Source: Pseudoduganella aquatica
GTDB taxonomy: Bacteria > Pseudomonadota > Gammaproteobacteria > Burkholderiales > Burkholderiaceae_D
DNA length: 64,000 bases
Direction of reading: 5' to 3'
Assembly (NCBI RefSeq): GCF_009857595.1
Contig: NZ_WWCU01000016.1
Location: forward strand, 1-64,000
Positions 52,987-62,871 of the stretch are shown one piece after another. Position numbers and translations under genes: made by a program. The notes beneath the pieces are model-generated. The model had not been told where the DNA came from and ran no database searches. It saw only the letters and a program-made list of their open reading frames with translations. Each line of letters opens with the position of its first letter. Within the stretch, counting starts at the first letter, position 1.

Positions 52987-55806
52987 TTACTTCGCTTCCG
53001 GGTACAGCACCATCTGCAGATAGTTCTCCATATTGAAGTAGCGTTTGGCCGCAGCCTGCAGGTCCGACGGCTTGATGGCCGCCACGCGCTGCTCGTACTT
53101 CAGGATGCTGTTGGCCGGATCGGTGCCGTTCACGGCCGCGCCCTGCAGGCGGCTCAGCCAGTAGCCGTTCTCGCGCAGCGCCTTGCGGTAGCTGGTGTTC
53201 CAGTTCTCCTTCACCTTGGCCAGGTCGGCCGGGTCCGGGCCTTCGTCCTGCATCTTGCGTATCAATTCCATGGTGGCGGCGATCACCTTGCCGGTGTTCT
53301 GCGGCGCGCATGGCAGCGAAGTCTGGATCTGGTAGGAGCCATACGGACGCTTGCTCAGGCCGCCGCCGATCTGGCCGCCGTAGATCACGCCCATTTTCTC
53401 GCGCAGGGTTTCAATCAGCTTGATGTTGAGCACTTCCAGCATGGCCTGCATCTGCATCTGCGCTTCTTCCGTGTACTTCGCTTCGCCGGTGAACACCAGC
53501 GCCACGGTGCTCTTTTGCTCCGAGCCCTTGTACACCTCCTGCTTGACCACGCCCTTCACGGGACGGATGCCCGGATCCTTGTAGTCGGCCACGATGGCCG
53601 GCGCCGGCAGGCTGGCCAGGTAGGTGGCGATCAGCGGCTTGATCCTGGCCACGTCGAAACTTCCCACCAGGTAGAAGGTGAAACCCTTGGCGCTGGCGAA
53701 GCGTTCCTTGTAGATCTCCATCACGCGGTCGAGCTGGATCTGGTCAAAGTCCTCCACGCGCGGCGCGCGCGGCGCCAGCGGATGATTGTTGTACAGCGTG
53801 GCGGTCAGCGTGTCGCCGAACACCGCTTCCGGCGTCAGCAGCGCATTGCGCGCCAGCTCGCGCTGCTTGCCGATAAAGGACGCGTACAGCGCCTCGTCCT
53901 TGCGCGGCTGCGTGAATTCCAGGTGCGCCAGCTGCAGCATGGTTTCCACGTCGTTGCTGCCGGAGCTGCCGCGCAGGCCTTCGGACAGGGTGGCAATGCT
54001 GGCGCCGGAGACGGCGGTCTTCCCGGCCAGGATCTTCTGCATGTCGGTGGGCGTATAGCCAAGCAGGCCCATTTGCGCCACGATGGTGCTGGCGTAGCGG
54101 GCGTTGAACATGTCCTTGGCATCGTACAGCGACTGCCCGCCGAAGCGGTGCGCGCCCATCAGCACCTGGTCGTTCTTGAAGTCGGTGGGCTTGAGCACGA
54201 CCTTCACGCCGTTGCCCAGCGTGAGCTCGGTCAGGCCCAGCGCCTTGTTGACGGTCTCCTTGACGATGGTTCCGGCCTTGGGCGGCTTGGCCATCAGGCT
54301 GGTGGCGTACACCTTCTCCGCCTGCGCCTGCACCGCCACCATCTCGGCCGCGTTGACGGCGGCCAGCAGTTCCTCGCCTTTCGGCGCCGGCTGGTCGGAC
54401 TTCTCATTGCCCATGTAGACCACCAGCTTGTGCTGGTCGGCCGGCAGCAGCTTGCGCGCTGCGGCGTTCACTTCATCCAGCGTAATGCCCGGCACCAGCT
54501 CGGTGGTGTAGGCATACTCGTTGGCGATGCCCGGCATGGATTCGTTCACCAGGAAGTTGCGCGAGTACTCGGCCGCGAAGGTGGCCGATTCGGATTTGTC
54601 GCGCTCGTTGTACACGCGTTCCACCTGGCGCAGCATCCCCTTCTTGATGCGCTCCAGTTCCGACGCGGTAAAGCCGAACTGGCGCGCGCGCTCGCTCTCC
54701 TGCACCAGCGCGCTGATGGCCGGCTGCGGACCGCCCTTGCCAAGCACGGCCAGCGCGCTGAAGGACTGGTAGCCGTGCGCCACCTTGCCCATCGCGCCGC
54801 CGCCCTGGATAAAGGGCGGTTCGGCCTGCTGCGTCAGCTCGTTCATGCGCTGGCCCAGCATGGACATCACCATGCCCTCCACCAGCTTCTGGCGATAACC
54901 GGCAAAGTCGGTGTGCTCCTTGTACGGCTCGATGGCGTAGCGGATGTAGAGCATATTGGCCGGCGACTCCTTGTCCAGGAACACCAGCGATTCGGAATAG
55001 GCGCGCGACTGGATGGGCGCGTAGGCGCGCGGGCGCGGCTGCTCGGGATTTTTCAGCTGGCCGAAATGGCTCTGCACCAGCTTTTCCGCTTCCGCAGGCT
55101 CGATATCGCCCACCACGATCACGGCCATCAGGTCCGGGCGGTACCAGTCGCGGTAGAAGCGCTTGATGGCTTCCGGCTTGAAGTTCTTCAGCGTGTCTTC
55201 CAGCCCGATAGGCAGCCGCTCGGCGTAGCGCGAGCCGTTGAACAGCTTGGGCATGAGCACCTTGTTCATGCGGTCGCCCAGGCCCTTCCCGATGCGCATC
55301 TCCTCCAGCACGATGCCGCGTTCGCTGTCGATGTCGGCCTCGTTCAGCGACAGGCCGCCGGCCCAGTCCTGCAGCACCTTGAAGCCGGTCTCGATGTTCT
55401 CCTTCTTCGCGGTGGGGATGGGCAGCATGTAGACGGTTTCGTCGAAGCTGGTGTAGGCGTTCAGGTCGGCGCCGAACTTCACGCCTATCGACTGCAGATA
55501 GGAGACCAGCTCGTGGCGCTTGAAATTGGTGGAGCCGTTGAAAGCCATGTGTTCGGTGAAGTGCGCCAGGCCGCGCTGGTCGTCATCCTCCAGGATGGAA
55601 CCGGCTTTCACCACCAGGCGCAGCTCCAGCTTCTGCTCCGGCTTGGCGTTCTTCTTGATGTAGTAGGTCAGGCCGTTGGCCAGCTTGCCGACCTTGACTT
55701 CCGGCGCCATCGGCAGTTGGGCCGACAGGTTGATTTCGGCCTGGGCCATCAGCGCGCAGCTGAGCAGCACGGCGGCGGACAGGACTCGCATAGTCATCAC
55801 ACTCAT
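52987..55806 (-). CDS. M16 zinc metallopeptidase, exported, downstream paralogue
   Basis: 939 aa with a signal peptide (to about residue 23, AQAE). The inverted zinc motif HxxEH is intact (HFTEHMAFNG), with the third ligand glutamate in ERGIVLEEM. The second half is a non-catalytic M16 repeat with FxxYL-type sequence, giving the pitrilysin clam-shell. It is probably periplasmic and degrades peptides. GGAAA upstream supports the start at 55806. It is a close paralogue of the next gene, 16 bases away. Confidence 0.92.
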   Translation of the reverse strand: MSVMTMRVLSAAVLLSCALMAQAEINLSAQLPMAPEVKVGKLANGLTYYIKKNAKPEQKLELRLVVKAGSILEDDDQRGLAHFTEHMAFNGSTNFKRHELVSYLQSIGVKFGADLNAYTSFDETVYMLPIPTAKKENIETGFKVLQDWAGGLSLNEADIDSERGIVLEEMRIGKGLGDRMNKVLMPKLFNGSRYAERLPIGLEDTLKNFKPEAIKRFYRDWYRPDLMAVIVVGDIEPAEAEKLVQSHFGQLKNPEQPRPRAYAPIQSRAYSESLVFLDKESPANMLYIRYAIEPYKEHTDFAGYRQKLVEGMVMSMLGQRMNELTQQAEPPFIQGGGAMGKVAHGYQSFSALAVLGKGGPQPAISALVQESERARQFGFTASELERIKKGMLRQVERVYNERDKSESATFAAEYSRNFLVNESMPGIANEYAYTTELVPGITLDEVNAAARKLLPADQHKLVVYMGNEKSDQPAPKGEELLAAVNAAEMVAVQAQAEKVYATSLMAKPPKAGTIVKETVNKALGLTELTLGNGVKVVLKPTDFKNDQVLMGAHRFGGQSLYDAKDMFNARYASTIVAQMGLLGYTPTDMQKILAGKTAVSGASIATLSEGLRGSSGSNDVETMLQLAHLEFTQPRKDEALYASFIGKQRELARNALLTPEAVFGDTLTATLYNNHPLAPRAPRVEDFDQIQLDRVMEIYKERFASAKGFTFYLVGSFDVARIKPLIATYLASLPAPAIVADYKDPGIRPVKGVVKQEVYKGSEQKSTVALVFTGEAKYTEEAQMQMQAMLEVLNIKLIETLREKMGVIYGGQIGGGLSKRPYGSYQIQTSLPCAPQNTGKVIAATMELIRKMQDEGPDPADLAKVKENWNTSYRKALRENGYWLSRLQGAAVNGTDPANSILKYEQRVAAIKPSDLQAAAKRYFNMENYLQMVLYPEAK

Positions 55807-55822
55807 GGTATTTCCGCTTTCC

Positions 55823-58639
55823 TTACTTGGTTTCCGGGTGCAGAACCGCTTGCACGTAATTGTCGAACTTGATGTAGCGCTTGGCCACCTCCCGCAGGCT
55901 TTCCGGCGTGATCGCCGCGATGCGCTGCTCGTCGCGCAGCAGGATGGCGGGATCGCTGCCGTTGGCATACGCGCCCTGCAGGCCGTTGAGCCAGAAGCCG
56001 TTGTCCTGCAAGGCCCTGCGGTAGGACAAAATCCAGTTGGTCTTTACCTTGGCCAGGTCCGCCGGGTCCGGCCCCTGCTCCTGCATCTTCTTCAGCAAGT
56101 CCATGGTGGCGGCGATCACCTTGGGCACGCTGCCGGATGCACATGGCAGATTGGCGCTGAAGGCAACCTGGCCGTAGGGCTGCTTGCTCAATTTGCCGGT
56201 GAAGCTGCCGGTGTAGAGCAGCCCCTTCTCGTCGCGCAGCACGTCGACCAGCTTGATGTTGAGTACTTCGGCCAGCGCGCGCACGCGCATCGCCTCGTCC
56301 TCCGAATACGGCGCCTCGCTGGTGAAGCGCAGGTTGATCCGGCTTGATTTCTCGGAGCCACGGTAGATGTCGGTCTTGATCAAGCCTGTCGCCGGGCGCA
56401 CGCCACGGTCGCGGAAAGCGGTGGGAATGTCGGCCACAGGCAGGCTGCCCAGGTAGGTGGCCAGCAGCGGCTTGAGCTTGTCCACCTCGAAGCTGCCCAC
56501 CAGCACAAACGTGAAGTCCTTGGCGCTGGAAAAACGCTCCCGGTAGATCTCGGCCACGCGGTCCAGTTTGAGCTTGTCGTAGTCCGCCGGCTGCATCAGG
56601 CGCGGCAGCAGCGGATGGTCGTTATACATGGCGCCGGTGATCTTGTCGCCGAACACCGCATCGGACGTGGCGGCCCTGGCCGTCGCCAGTTCGCGCTGCT
56701 TGGCGATGTAGGAGGCGAACAGGTTCTCGTCCTTGCGCGGGCGGGTGAAACGCAGGTGCACCAGCTGCAGCATGGTTTCCACTTCCGCCGTGCCGGCGCT
56801 GGCGTTCACATTTTCATACAGCTCGCTGATGTTCACGGCCGCCTGCACGGATTTGCCCGCCAGGACTTTGCCCAGTTCCAGCGGCGCGTAATCCATCAAT
56901 CCCATACCCGCGACAATGCTGCTGGCCAGGCGCGCGCTGTGCAGGTCGGCGGCGTCGTACAGCGACTGGCCGCCGGGGCGGAAGCCGCCCATCAGCACTT
57001 GCTGGGTCTTGAAGCTGGTCGGCTTGAGGACCACGCGCACGCCGTTGCTCAAGCTTAGCTCGGTGATACCCAGCGCCTGGTTCACGCTTTCCTTGACGAT
57101 GCTGCCCGGCTTGGGCAGCGTGTCCATCAGGCTGGCGCCGTAGACTTTTTCCACCAGCGGCGGCAGCGGCGTTGCCTCGGCCGCTGCGGCTGCGGCCAGC
57201 AGCGCGTCGCGCGACGGTGCCCGCACTTCTCCGCGATCGCTGCCGCCGTAGACCGCCAGCTTGGGCTGGCCCGACGGCAGCGCCTTGGCCGCAGCGCCGT
57301 TCACCTCCTCCAGCGTGACGGCGGGCAGCAGCTCTTTCAGGAATTCATACTCATAGGCCGGCCCGGGCAAGGCTTCGCCCAGCAGGAAGGAGCGTATCAG
57401 CGGCACGGCCACGCTGGCCGAGTTGATGGTGTCGCGTTCCCGGTAGCGCACTTCCGCCGCGCTCATCAAACTCTTGCGGGCACGCTCCAGTTCCGCCGCC
57501 GTGAAACCATGGCGGCGCGCGCGTTCGTTCTCCTGTATCAGCGCGGTCACCGCCGGCTGGGCGCCGCCCTTGCCCAGCACCGCATTCGACTGGAACATGC
57601 GGTAGCCGGGGGCTATCGTACTGCGCGCGCTGCTGCCCTGGATGAAGGGGGGATTGGCGCTTTGCGCCAGTTCCGCCAGCCGCAGCGACAGCATGGACGT
57701 GTACAGCCGCTCGATAAGCTGCGCGCGGTAGCCGGCCATGGTGTTGTCCGGACGGTGGGGCTCGGCCGGATAGGTGATCGTCACCGTATTGCTGGGGGCT
57801 TCATTGTAGCGCTGCACCAGGGCGTCGTTGGCGGCATAGGGCGGAATCTCGGCGTAGATGCGGGGGCGCGGCGCGGCCGGTCCGGCCATCTTGCCGAAGT
57901 GCTTGTTCACCAGCTGTTCCGCTTCGGCCGGATCGATATCACCCACCACGATCACGGCCATCAGGTCCGGCCTGTACCAGTCGCGGTAAAAGCGTTTGAC
58001 CGCCTCCGGCGCGAAGGCGTGCAGCGACTCGACGGTGCCGCTGGGCAGCCGGTCGCCATAACGTTCGTTGTTGAAGCGCTTGGCGTACAAGTCCTTGGTG
58101 TTCCTGGTGCCGCCGCGCAGGCGCAGCTCCTCCAGCACGATGGCGCGCTCGCTTTCAATGTCCGCGTCGTTGAGCACCAGGCCGTGCGCCCAGTCCTCCA
58201 GCACCTGGAAACCCTTGTCCAGGTCTTCTTTTTTACCGAGGGGCAGCGGGAGGATGTAAACCGTTTCGTCAAAGCCGGTGTAGGCGTTCAGGTCCGCGCC
58301 GAATTTCACGCCGATGGACTGCAGATAGGAGACCAGTTCGTGGCGCTTGAAATGGTTGGAACCGTTGAAGGCCATGTGCTCGGTGACGTGGGCCAGGCCG
58401 CGCTGGTCGTCGTCTTCCAGCATCGAACCGGCTTTCACCACCAGGCGCAGCTCCAGCCGCTTCTCCGGCTTGGCGTTCTGCTTGATGTAGTAGGTAAAGC
58501 CATTGGCCAGCTTGCCAACCTTGATGTCGCGCGCCATCGGCAGGGGCGCGGCAGGATCGATTTCGGCCAGTGCGGGCAGCGCGGAGACCAGCAGGATAAC
58601 AGCGGCGGCCGCTGCGGCGCGCAATTTCATAATAGCCAT
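55823..58639 (-). CDS. M16 zinc metallopeptidase, exported, upstream paralogue
   Basis: 938 aa. Signal peptide (ALPALAE), HVTEHMAFNG zinc motif and ERAIVLEEL third-ligand helix are intact. It is alignable with the downstream paralogue along nearly its whole length (KVGKLANG(L/F)TYYIK and HELVSYLQSIGVKFGADLNAY shared). Start codons at 58639 and 58630 are both possible. First gene of a two-gene operon, divergent from the FMN riboswitch. Confidence 0.92.
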   Translation of the reverse strand: MAIMKLRAAAAAAVILLVSALPALAEIDPAAPLPMARDIKVGKLANGFTYYIKQNAKPEKRLELRLVVKAGSMLEDDDQRGLAHVTEHMAFNGSNHFKRHELVSYLQSIGVKFGADLNAYTGFDETVYILPLPLGKKEDLDKGFQVLEDWAHGLVLNDADIESERAIVLEELRLRGGTRNTKDLYAKRFNNERYGDRLPSGTVESLHAFAPEAVKRFYRDWYRPDLMAVIVVGDIDPAEAEQLVNKHFGKMAGPAAPRPRIYAEIPPYAANDALVQRYNEAPSNTVTITYPAEPHRPDNTMAGYRAQLIERLYTSMLSLRLAELAQSANPPFIQGSSARSTIAPGYRMFQSNAVLGKGGAQPAVTALIQENERARRHGFTAAELERARKSLMSAAEVRYRERDTINSASVAVPLIRSFLLGEALPGPAYEYEFLKELLPAVTLEEVNGAAAKALPSGQPKLAVYGGSDRGEVRAPSRDALLAAAAAAEATPLPPLVEKVYGASLMDTLPKPGSIVKESVNQALGITELSLSNGVRVVLKPTSFKTQQVLMGGFRPGGQSLYDAADLHSARLASSIVAGMGLMDYAPLELGKVLAGKSVQAAVNISELYENVNASAGTAEVETMLQLVHLRFTRPRKDENLFASYIAKQRELATARAATSDAVFGDKITGAMYNDHPLLPRLMQPADYDKLKLDRVAEIYRERFSSAKDFTFVLVGSFEVDKLKPLLATYLGSLPVADIPTAFRDRGVRPATGLIKTDIYRGSEKSSRINLRFTSEAPYSEDEAMRVRALAEVLNIKLVDVLRDEKGLLYTGSFTGKLSKQPYGQVAFSANLPCASGSVPKVIAATMDLLKKMQEQGPDPADLAKVKTNWILSYRRALQDNGFWLNGLQGAYANGSDPAILLRDEQRIAAITPESLREVAKRYIKFDNYVQAVLHPETK

Positions 58640-58735
58640 GCTTAGCAGGATGATATTAAATAAGTTGCCACAATACACGAAGTCTGCGCGATTGGGCTAC
58701 AATCGCTGCGTCTCATTGTAGAGGCATTAACCAAT

Positions 58736-58874
<139 letters not shown>

Positions 58875-58911
58875 GCGCTGCAACGCGGCTTCCCTATCGA
58901 GCGATCGAGAC

Positions 58912-58949
58912 GGGCAGCCGCGCGTCGTCGCTTGCCCTGATGCGTTTTT
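58912..58949 (+). terminator. Probable riboswitch-controlled hairpin
   Basis: GGGCAGC (58912-58918) pairs with GCTTGCCC (58930-58937) with one bulged T, and TTTTT follows at 58945-58949, between the aptamer and the ribB ribosome binding site (GAGGAG, 58962-58967). It may be the expression platform. The 7-base gap before the T run weakens the call. Confidence 0.5.
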
Positions 58950-58978
58950 CGCCAACTTATGCGAGGAGCGTTTCACCC

Positions 58979-59635
58979 ATGCTAGTCAATCAAGAAGTCA
59001 ACCCATACACCCTCTCCAGTCCAGATCTCGAAGGCCGCATCCAGTCCGCGCTGGCGGCCATGCGCGCGGGCGTGCCCGTCATCCTGCTGGACGATTTCGA
59101 CCGTGAAAACGAAGCGGACCTGATCGTGGCGGCCGACAAGCTCACCGTGGAAACCATGGCGCTGATGATAAGGGAGTGCAGCGGCATCGTCTGCCTGTGC
59201 CTGACCGCGGACAAGGTGCGGGAACTGGAGCTGCCGCCCATGGCGCCGGACAACGGCAGCCGCTACGGCACGCCGTTCACGGTATCGATCGAAGCGCGCC
59301 ACGGCGTGACCACGGGCGTGTCCGCCGCCGACCGCGTGACCACCATCCGCGCCGCCACGGCGGCGGGCGCCAGGCCGGCGGACGTGGTGCGGCCCGGCCA
59401 TGTCTTCCCGCTGCGCGCCACGCCGGGGGGCGTACTGGCGCGCAAAGGCCACACCGAAGGCTCGGTGGACCTGGCCATCATGGCGGGCCTGAACCCGTCG
59501 GCCGTGCTGTGCGAGCTGATGAACCCGGACGGCACCATGATGCGCGGCGCGGACATCGAACGCTTCGCCGAATTGCACGGCATGCCCATTCTGACCATCG
59601 CCGAGATGATCGAGTGGCGCACCAGGCAAGGCTGA
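58979..59635 (+). CDS. ribB: 3,4-dihydroxy-2-butanone 4-phosphate synthase
   Basis: Converts ribulose-5-phosphate to the four-carbon riboflavin precursor and formate. It is 218 aa, the size of stand-alone RibB, without a fused RibA domain. [12 protein letters not shown] (metal and substrate site), [23 protein letters not shown] and [10 protein letters not shown] are all present. The start at 58979 is set by GAGGAG and by fit to the family N terminus. It is controlled by the FMN riboswitch. Confidence 0.96.
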   Translation: MLVNQEVNPYTLSSPDLEGRIQSALAAMRAGVPVILLDDFDRENEADLIVAADKLTVETMALMIRECSGIVCLCLTADKVRELELPPMAPDNGSRYGTPFTVSIEARHGVTTGVSAADRVTTIRAATAAGARPADVVRPGHVFPLRATPGGVLARKGHTEGSVDLAIMAGLNPSAVLCELMNPDGTMMRGADIERFAELHGMPILTIAEMIEWRTRQG

Positions 59636-59663
59636 TCCACGGCCAACCCTGCCTTTGCGAATT

Positions 59664-61067
59664 TTAGCGCGGGAGGTGCACGTGGCGGTGCACCAGCGTG
59701 GCGGCGGCGGCAAACGCCAGCGCCGCCACGCCGAACGCCACCGGCAGGCGCGCGCTCCAGGCGGGCAGCGCGTGGATCACAGTGCCCATCAGCGCCACGC
59801 CCACCAGCGCGCCTATCTGCCGGTTGGCGTTCAGCGCGGCGGCGGCGCTGTTGGAGTACGCCTTGCCCGCCACCTGCATCACGGTCGCCGTCATGGCCGG
59901 TATCGCCACGCCGACCGCCACGTTCATCAGCACGATCACCGCCAGCATCAGCGCCATCGGCATGGCCGGCAGCCACCAGGCCAGCGCCAGCAGCACCGCG
60001 CCCATGGCACCTCCCACGGCCAACCCGCCCAGCAGCGGCAGGCGCAAGCCCACCCGCGCCGAGATGCGGCCGGAGGAGAAATTCCCTATCGTGAACGCCG
60101 CCATCATGGGCAGCAGCGTGTAACCGGTATGCAGCGCGTCGGCGCCGCGCGCCTGTACGTAAAGGCTGAGCAGGAACAGCTGGCCGAACGCCGCCATATT
60201 GATCAGGAAGCCGGTGGCGTTGGCCGCCGTGAAGCTGCCGTTGCCCAGCAAGGCGCGCGGCAGGATGGGATGTTCTATGCGCCGTTCGCGCCGCACCAGC
60301 AGCGCGGCAGCGGCCAGCGTGGCCGCCATGCCCGCCAGCAGCGGCGCCGAGGTCCAGCCCAGCACCGGGCCTTCTATCAGCACAAAACTCAGCGCTGCCA
60401 GCGCCAGCACGCCCAGCCCGTGGCTGATGAAGGACAGCGGCCGTGGCTGCGGCTGCACCACGGGGATCAGCCGGTACGCCAGCGCCATGCCCAGCAAGCC
60501 CAATGGCACGTTCACCCAGAACACGCTGCGCCAGCCGAATTCGTGCACCAGTATGCCGCCCACCAGCGGCCCGATGGCGGACGATGCGCCCACCATGGCC
60601 GACCACGTACCCACCATGCGCGCGCGCACCTTGTCGTCCTCGAAGGTGTGGGTCAGCAGGCTGAGGGAATTGGGCAGGAACAGCGCGGCGCCCGCGCCTT
60701 GCAGCAGCCGCGCCGCCGTCAGGGCGCCGCCCCCGGGCGCGATAGCGCACAGGATGGAGCCGAACAGGAATATCGCCAGGCCGGTGATGTAGGCGCGGCG
60801 CGCGCCCATGCGGTCCCCCAGCGCGCCGCCCGCCAGCAGCAAGGCGGCAAAGGTCAGCGTGTAGCCGTCCACCACCCATACCAGGCCGGACACCGGCACC
60901 GCCAGGTCGCGCGCAATGTCGGACAGCGCCGTGTTGACGGCGGTGAGGTCCACCATCGCCATGACAAAGCCGATGGCCAGGGTAAGCAGCGTCAGCGTGC
61001 CTGCGGGCTGTATGGCCGCTTGCGCCTGGGGCATGGGGGATGCGGCCCTGCTTGAATAATTCGTCAT
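59664..61067 (-). CDS. MFS exporter, DHA2 (EmrB/QacA) type
   Basis: 467 aa, about 14 transmembrane segments. The motif near TM1 LTAVNTALSDIARDL and VWVVDGYTLTFAALLLAGG, plus GDRMGARRAYITG (motif A), are typical of DHA2 multidrug exporters. The start at 61067 is chosen over 61079 because GGAG then lies 6 bases upstream. It is divergent from a LysR regulator that probably controls it, and convergent with ribB. Confidence 0.9.
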   Translation of the reverse strand: MTNYSSRAASPMPQAQAAIQPAGTLTLLTLAIGFVMAMVDLTAVNTALSDIARDLAVPVSGLVWVVDGYTLTFAALLLAGGALGDRMGARRAYITGLAIFLFGSILCAIAPGGGALTAARLLQGAGAALFLPNSLSLLTHTFEDDKVRARMVGTWSAMVGASSAIGPLVGGILVHEFGWRSVFWVNVPLGLLGMALAYRLIPVVQPQPRPLSFISHGLGVLALAALSFVLIEGPVLGWTSAPLLAGMAATLAAAALLVRRERRIEHPILPRALLGNGSFTAANATGFLINMAAFGQLFLLSLYVQARGADALHTGYTLLPMMAAFTIGNFSSGRISARVGLRLPLLGGLAVGGAMGAVLLALAWWLPAMPMALMLAVIVLMNVAVGVAIPAMTATVMQVAGKAYSNSAAAALNANRQIGALVGVALMGTVIHALPAWSARLPVAFGVAALAFAAAATLVHRHVHLPR

Positions 61068-61108
61068 GATGCACTCCATTTACAGATTCTCCAGCATCGT
61101 AGGCCGCT

Positions 61109-61161
61109 TGCATGATGCAGTAAACACGCATAACATCAGCACTCCAATGCAAAAATGCATT
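61109..61161. promoter_or_regulatory. Two palindromic operator candidates, MFS/LysR divergent region
   Basis: TGCATGATGCA (61109-61119) and AATGCA-AAAA-TGCATT (61146-61161) share the TGCA half-site and lie 10 bases before the LysR ATG and 42 bases before the MFS ATG respectively. The second has an ATGC-N6-GCAT form compatible with a LysR box. Confidence 0.5.
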
Positions 61162-61171
61162 CACTGACATC

Positions 61172-62038
61172 ATGGACTGGGACAACGCACGCATCTTCCT
61201 CGCCATCCACCGCGCCGGCACGCTGCGCGGCGCGGCTGCGCAGCTCGACATCGACCAGGCCACGGTGGGCAGGCGCCTGGCCGCCATGGAGAAGTCGCTC
61301 AACGCCAGGCTGTTCCTGCGCACGCCCGGCGGCTATGTGGCCACGCCGGCCGGCGACCTGGCCGCCAGCGCCGCCGAGCAGATGGAAACCGCCGCCGACC
61401 GCCTGCAGCGCGAAATGCAGGGCATAGACAATCGCCTGTCCGGCACCATCCGCGTGGCGACCTCGGACACCATGGCGGCGCACTTCGTGGTGGAAGCCAT
61501 GCAGCGCCTGCACCAGCGCCACCCGGACATCCGCATTGTGCTCACCGCCGCCACCCAGCTCTCCAGCCTGACGCGGCGCGAAGCCGACCTGGCCATCCGC
61601 ACCGTGCGGCCGGACAGCCCGGACCTGATCTCGCGCCACCTCACGCGCCGCACGCTGGGCCTGTACGCCTCCAAGGCCTACCTGAAAAAACACGGCATGC
61701 CCACGCCGGGCAACGCGCTGGCCGGGCACGACATCGTGATCTACCAGCACAGCGTGGCGCCGCGCCATGCGGAGAAGCTGTGCGGCGAGCCGGTGGCCAA
61801 CGCGCGCGTGGCGATGGAGGTGAACACCGGCCTGGTGCTGCACGAAGCCGTGAAGGCCGGCCTGGGCATAGGTGAACTGGCCACCCACATTGCCGCCACC
61901 ACGCCGGAGCTGGTGCGCATCTGGCCCGAGCGCGAGCAAAGCTACGAGGTCTACCTGGTGATGCACAGCGATTTGAACCGCACCGCCCGCGTGCGCGCAG
62001 CGGCGGACGCCATTATCGAATCGTTCCCCTCCAAATAG
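61172..62038 (+). CDS. LysR-family transcriptional regulator
   Basis: 288 aa. N-terminal winged HTH (ARIFLAIHRAGTLRGAAAQLDIDQATVGRRLAAME), then a LysR substrate-binding domain (GTIRVATSDTMAAHFV onwards). The ligand is unknown. It is divergent from the DHA2 exporter and 22 bases upstream of the Mla-type permease gene, so it could affect either. Confidence 0.92.
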   Translation: MDWDNARIFLAIHRAGTLRGAAAQLDIDQATVGRRLAAMEKSLNARLFLRTPGGYVATPAGDLAASAAEQMETAADRLQREMQGIDNRLSGTIRVATSDTMAAHFVVEAMQRLHQRHPDIRIVLTAATQLSSLTRREADLAIRTVRPDSPDLISRHLTRRTLGLYASKAYLKKHGMPTPGNALAGHDIVIYQHSVAPRHAEKLCGEPVANARVAMEVNTGLVLHEAVKAGLGIGELATHIAATTPELVRIWPEREQSYEVYLVMHSDLNRTARVRAAADAIIESFPSK

Positions 62039-62060
62039 CGCCGAATGCTAAGATGGCAAG

Positions 62061-62858
62061 ATGACTACACGGGCATCATTGCTAACCCCGCTGCGCGACA
62101 TGCAGAACTGGGCCATGGACTGGATCGCAAGCTGGTGGCAGCTGCTGCACTTCAGCGTGCTGGTGGCCACGCTCGCGCTCACGCCGTCCAGCTACAACGC
62201 GCGCCACCGCCCTGCCCTGGCGCGCCAGTTGGTGCTCGGCAGCGCGCCCCACCTGCCGTGGTTCACGCTGGTGTCCGCGCTGATCAGCCTGGTCATCATC
62301 CGCATCGTGGTGGTGACCTCGCAAAGCTACGGCCTGTCGCGCTACGCGCTGGAGATGGTGGTGAGGGTGCTGGTGCTGGAACTGATCCCGCTCATCACGG
62401 CGCTGTTCGTGGCCTTGCGCAGCACCCTGCCGGCCGGCGTGGAATTTGCGCAGATGCGCACGGCGGCCAGCGGCAGGAACGCGCTAAGCGGCATGGCCGG
62501 CCTGCGCGACGAGTTCTTTCCGCGCGCGGTGGCAGGCATGTTCTCGGTATGGCTGCTGGGCGCCGTGAGCTGCGTGCTCACGCTGGTGCTGGCCTATCTC
62601 GCCATCTACGGCTTCACGCCGTATGCGCTGCAAGGCTACACCCGCGTGGTGGGCCAGATCTTCAACCCCGCCGTCGCGCTGATCCTGGTGCTCAAGATTA
62701 TTTTCTTCAGCCTGGCCGTGGGCCTGATCCCGCTGGCCTCGTCCTTCCATATCGGCTCGCGCCGGCTGCGCCATGTGCACGGCCTGTCGGACATGGTGCG
62801 CATGTTCTCCGTGCTGCTGCTGATCGAAGCCGCCTCCCTGGTGGGCAACTACTACTGA
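62061..62858 (+). CDS. MlaE-type ABC permease (divergent)
   Basis: 265 aa, five or six transmembrane helices. The family core is recognisable: LVLELIPLITALFVALRS matches the RELGPVLTALLxAGR region of MlaE, followed by E...QMRTAASGRNAL and the FFPRAVAGMF helix. MlaE is the membrane part of the phospholipid transport complex MlaFEDB. The charged arginine/glycine of the core is partly replaced, so it is a divergent member. MlaD follows after 13 bases, with no ATPase gene between. Confidence 0.78.
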   Translation: MTTRASLLTPLRDMQNWAMDWIASWWQLLHFSVLVATLALTPSSYNARHRPALARQLVLGSAPHLPWFTLVSALISLVIIRIVVVTSQSYGLSRYALEMVVRVLVLELIPLITALFVALRSTLPAGVEFAQMRTAASGRNALSGMAGLRDEFFPRAVAGMFSVWLLGAVSCVLTLVLAYLAIYGFTPYALQGYTRVVGQIFNPAVALILVLKIIFFSLAVGLIPLASSFHIGSRRLRHVHGLSDMVRMFSVLLLIEAASLVGNYY

Positions 62859-62871
62859 ACCCCGAACCATC

